NCBI GenBank assembly: GCA_050486105.1
Contig: JBJHCR010000031.1
Location: forward strand, 1-32,388
Length of the DNA stretch: 32,388 bases
Direction: 5' to 3'
Origin: JAEXNA01 sp050486105
GTDB taxonomy: Bacteria > Vulcanimicrobiota > Xenobia > Xenobiales > JADMJV01
The position numbers and the translations under genes were made by a program. A model generated the notes under the pieces. That model worked only from the letters and a program-made list of their open reading frames with translations, was not told the DNA's origin and searched no databases. This document shows positions 30,262-32,388 of this stretch, in pieces (the stretch's first letter is position 1; each line of letters opens with the position of its first letter).

Positions 30262-31245
30262 ATGACGGCTTTCAAGCACTCGACCTTACTGCTCTGCATG
30301 CTTTTTTTGCTAGGCCTATCGGGCCTTAAGGCCGAGCAAGCCTATGGGCCCTTGGAGGCCAAGAACCCTGTTCTCGACCCCCTAGACTTGGAGGTCACAG
30401 ACACCAAGAGAGAGCGAGAAATCCCCTTGCGCATCTATCTCCCCGATACCGACCAACCTTGTCCGGTAGTGCTCTTCAGCCACGGCCTTGGCGGTGATCG
30501 GGAAGGGTCTGCTTATTTGGGACAGCACTGGGCAGCCCGAGGTTACGTGGCGGTCTTCATGCAGCACCCTGGCAGCGACTCCGAGATATGGAAAGACCTT
30601 CCCCGAGGAGAGCGAACCCAGGCCCTTGCCAATGCCGCGACCGCAGAGAACTGGCAAGCCCGCATTCAGGATGTGAACTCGGTTCTAAGGCGACTCGAAA
30701 GCTGGAACTCCATGGCTCGCTTCGATCTTTTCAACCGCTTGGACCTCAACCGGGTGGGAATGTCGGGGCACTCCTTTGGAGCCCTGACCACCCAATGGGT
30801 GAGCGGTCAACAGGGCCAAGGTTTATCTTGGACTCATTCTGCCGTCAAAGCCGCCGTGGCCTTAAGCCCCAGCCCCCCACGCCAAGGTTCCGTTGAGGAA
30901 GCCTTCGCCAAAGTGTCCCTCCCTTGGCTGCTGATCACCGGCACCGATGATGACTCACCCCTAGGCGACACCGAACCAGAAGACCGACTTAAGGTTTTCC
31001 CGGCTCTACCCCCAGGCCACAAGTATGAACTGGTGCTCGACGGGGCTCGCCACTCCGCCTTCAGCGACCATGAACTCCTACCCGGCCACGCCGCCCGCAA
31101 CCCCAACCACCATCGAGCGGTCATGGCTATCACCACCGCCTTCTGGGATGCACACCTCCAGGGTGACTCTGCAGCCAAGTCCTGGCTCACCGGGGACGGG
31201 GTGAAAGGAGCTCTGGAGGCAGACGATCGCTGGCAAAGTAAGTGA
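30262..31245 (+). CDS. Secreted alpha/beta hydrolase
   Basis: A 327-residue protein with a signal peptide (MTAFKHSTLLLCMLFLLGLSGLKA, cleaved before EQ). The alpha/beta hydrolase core shows VVLFSHGLGGDREGSAYLG (oxyanion region), AARGYVAVFMQHPGSDSEIW, the nucleophile motif GMSGHSFGALT, LLITGTDDDSP with the acidic residue, and DGARHSAFSDHE with the histidine. This matches a chlorophyllase / platelet-activating-factor-acetylhydrolase-like group of secreted dienelactone-hydrolase relatives; the substrate is unknown. AGGAG lies 7 bases before the ATG. It converges with Uma2 copy 2, and the two stops sit in the arms of one hairpin. Confidence 0.86.
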   Translation: MTAFKHSTLLLCMLFLLGLSGLKAEQAYGPLEAKNPVLDPLDLEVTDTKREREIPLRIYLPDTDQPCPVVLFSHGLGGDREGSAYLGQHWAARGYVAVFMQHPGSDSEIWKDLPRGERTQALANAATAENWQARIQDVNSVLRRLESWNSMARFDLFNRLDLNRVGMSGHSFGALTTQWVSGQQGQGLSWTHSAVKAAVALSPSPPRQGSVEEAFAKVSLPWLLITGTDDDSPLGDTEPEDRLKVFPALPPGHKYELVLDGARHSAFSDHELLPGHAARNPNHHRAVMAITTAFWDAHLQGDSAAKSWLTGDGVKGALEADDRWQSK

Positions 31246-31267
31246 AGGTGGAGACCTTGACCTTCAC
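31242..31267. terminator. Convergent-gene hairpin containing both stop codons
   Basis: GTGAAGGT (31242-31249) and ACCTTCAC (31260-31267) pair perfectly around 10 bases. The hydrolase stop (31243-31245) and the Uma2 copy 2 stop (31264-31266, minus strand) each lie in one arm. A bidirectional terminator is plausible but there is no T-tract, so the type call is tentative. Confidence 0.4.
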
Positions 31268-32070
31268 GAGAGGCCACTGAGCCGATCTAGCTCCGCTTGC
31301 AGGGCCTCGGCTCTGGCTTTTTCTGCATCGGCTCTGGTTTTTTCTGCGTCGGCTCTGGTTTTTTCTGCATCGGCTCTGGCCTTGACTCCTGCCGCTTGCT
31401 TTTCGCTTTCCACGGCCCTAGCCGCCTCATAATCTGCCCTAGCCTTTTCCGTCTCGGCGCGCTGCTGTTGGGCATTTTTCTCGGCCACCGTGTCAGCTCT
31501 GGTTTCCAACAGGCGCCCAGTTTTGGGATCTCGCAGTCGCAAAGTCTCGTTCTGGACCAACAGTTCGAGGCCCACACTTTCAAGAACACCGGGGTTGACC
31601 ACCGGCAGATAATCCTCCCCCCTCAGGCGATACAGCCGCAATCGGGGCTTGAGGTATTCCTCCCTGGGGTCGAACAGGACCAACTCGCGCACCCCGATCA
31701 TGGCGTAAAGACCTCGCTTTTCCCCAAAGTCTTCGCTCCGGGTGGAGGCCGAGGTCACCTCGATCACCAGGTCTGGAGGCTTGCCCTCTTCCCATACTTT
31801 GTAGTTCTGTCGCCTGGTTTTTGGCCGCCCCAGGGCCACCAAGACATCAGGGGACAAATGGCGCCGTCGATTTCCCTCTTCATAGAACATCAGGATGTTG
31901 CCACTGACGTAGACCTCGGCTTGGTCGTGATAGTGCAGCTCCAAACCGTGGATCAGGTCCATGATCAGGTCCCTATGGAGGTCGGTTTCACCCATGGGAC
32001 GGCCGTCGCTGGTGGGGTAGGGCGTATCTTCGTCCTCGAAATCCTCGAGGTGCTTGTTCAGGTCGAGCAC
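31264..32070 (-). CDS. Uma2-family endonuclease-like protein (copy 2)
   Basis: A 268-residue Uma2 (DUF820) protein, nearly identical to copy 1 in its first about 195 residues. The PD-(D/E)XK-like core is the same (SPDVLVALGRPKTRR, PPDLVIEVTSASTRSEDFGEKRGLYAMIGVRELVLFDP). The tail is about 40 residues longer because of added coiled-coil sequence, including three tandem ADAEKTR/ADAEKAR heptads encoded by 21-base repeats. It starts at GTG 32070 with AAGGAG eight bases upstream, the arrangement shared with copy 1. The function of Uma2 proteins is unknown; they often occur in many copies in one genome. Confidence 0.9.
   Translation of the reverse strand: MLDLNKHLEDFEDEDTPYPTSDGRPMGETDLHRDLIMDLIHGLELHYHDQAEVYVSGNILMFYEEGNRRRHLSPDVLVALGRPKTRRQNYKVWEEGKPPDLVIEVTSASTRSEDFGEKRGLYAMIGVRELVLFDPREEYLKPRLRLYRLRGEDYLPVVNPGVLESVGLELLVQNETLRLRDPKTGRLLETRADTVAEKNAQQQRAETEKARADYEAARAVESEKQAAGVKARADAEKTRADAEKTRADAEKARAEALQAELDRLSGLS
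31307..31369. repeat. 21-base tandem repeats coding coiled-coil heptads
   Basis: Three units of 21 bases at 31307-31327, 31328-31348 and 31349-31369 differ by one or two bases each and encode the heptads ADAEKAR/ADAEKTR of Uma2 copy 2. A partial fourth unit follows. Copy 1 has a single unit, so slippage expansion is likely. Confidence 0.75.
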
Positions 32071-32181
32071 GGGGTTTGCTCCTTAGATTTGCTCTGGGCA
32101 TAAACCTATCTTGACTTTTATATGTTATCAGAACTTGTCCGCCATGTAAGCCCAATATGGCCAAGAGTTGACAATAATGTG
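32071..32181 (-). promoter_or_regulatory. Conserved leader and promoter of Uma2 copy 2
   Basis: The 60-base block 32122-32181 repeats the one at 26702-26761 with one mismatch, again 52 bases from the GTG. The same CTTACA / 17 / TAACAT promoter candidate is present. The sequences between block and Shine-Dalgarno differ in the two copies, so the block itself is what is conserved. Confidence 0.55.
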
Positions 32182-32227
32182 ACCGGGCCTTGAAAATCCG
32201 ACTGGCTCCGGAGCCTTAGTCCTGAGT

Positions 32228-32388
32228 CTAGCTGGCCGCTTTCCAACCCCGGCAAATCGCGGTAAGCAAGAACCAGCAAGTCAAAGGTAAAGCCGACGGA
32301 GGTTCGTAATCCAGGACTAGGAGGCTGGCCGGAAACCCTCTCAAACTGAAATCGCCCCTAATAACTGTCATGCACAGCGCTCCTCCAT
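32228..32388 (-). CDS. Possible C-terminal end of a membrane protein at the window edge
   Basis: A frame open from the right edge ends at a TAG at 32228-32230. Its last about 50 residues include a hydrophobic stretch (SALPLTCWFLLTAICRG) that could be a final membrane helix. The fragment is too short to recognise and could be chance; the start and most of the protein, if real, lie outside the window. Confidence 0.25.
   Translation of the reverse strand, partial: GGALCMTVIRGDFSLRGFPASLLVLDYEPPSALPLTCWFLLTAICRGWKAAS

Noticed and set aside
31307..31379. Possible CRISPR-like array in the 21-base repeats
   Set aside because: The repeats are contiguous without spacers and encode coiled-coil heptads.

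Overview
This is a bacterial chromosome segment of moderate GC content (roughly 55-60% by eye) with dense, mostly short-spaced genes on both strands. A 10-N run inside a gene suggests a draft or metagenome-assembled scaffold. Lipobox signal peptides, a GT9 heptosyltransferase-like enzyme, a giant lipoprotein alpha-2-macroglobulin and several secreted proteins point to a diderm, Gram-negative-type cell. The mix (an ECF sigma factor beside a large membrane protein, Uma2 paralogues, PIN-domain toxin modules, pseudopilin-like short motifs, both Shine-Dalgarno-led and apparently leaderless genes, TTG/GTG starts) fits an uncultivated lineage of the Planctomycetota / Armatimonadota / Eremiobacterota kind. 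The phylum cannot be fixed from sequence reading alone. No rRNA, tRNA, CRISPR array, prophage or intact insertion sequence was seen.

Layout. 1-889: the 5' two thirds of hflX, running off the left edge. 890-1308: a structured intergenic region with a MITE-like inverted repeat and a three-way-junction-like dyad. 1309-2549: a secreted unknown protein, a frameshifted small lipoprotein and a shortened nuclease. 2622-4699: mtfA and an AAA/DUF4143 ATPase with a clear operator-promoter. 4728-8060: a YqaA-like membrane protein, an ECF sigma factor with its 582-aa membrane partner, and a Cys-rich small protein. 8105-8775: a PIN-domain toxin with an RHH antitoxin. 8830-15184: an esterase and a cell-surface glycan cluster (GT9, a GT39-like enzyme, a GT2-methyltransferase fusion and a second methyltransferase). 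15241-16372: a TerB-like protein and a second toxin-antitoxin module of Phd type. 16380-18060: a creatininase-family gene broken by the assembly gap, a small ORF and a secreted beta-trefoil lectin-like protein. 18146-25754: a tightly coupled three-gene operon of alpha-2-macroglobulin, a TPR membrane protein and a degenerate CdsA-like membrane protein. 25973-32388: two near-identical Uma2 genes in direct orientation flanking DUF1428, double-VOC, unknown and hydrolase genes, then an edge fragment.

How the genes work together. The A2M operon is joined by two 4-bp ATGA overlaps, so its three products are probably made together at the envelope. The ECF gene and its 12-bp-distant membrane partner look like a sigma/anti-sigma type pair. 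The two toxin-antitoxin modules and the DUF4143 ATPase share a promoter design: a TTGACA -35, a 17-bp spacer, a -10 six to eight bases before the start codon, and operator-like repeats over it. This predicts leaderless, self-regulated transcripts. The most notable items are the CdsA-like protein that has lost its signature catalytic residues, the leaderless operator-promoters, the GT2-zinc-methyltransferase fusion, and the conserved 60-bp leader upstream of both Uma2 paralogues.
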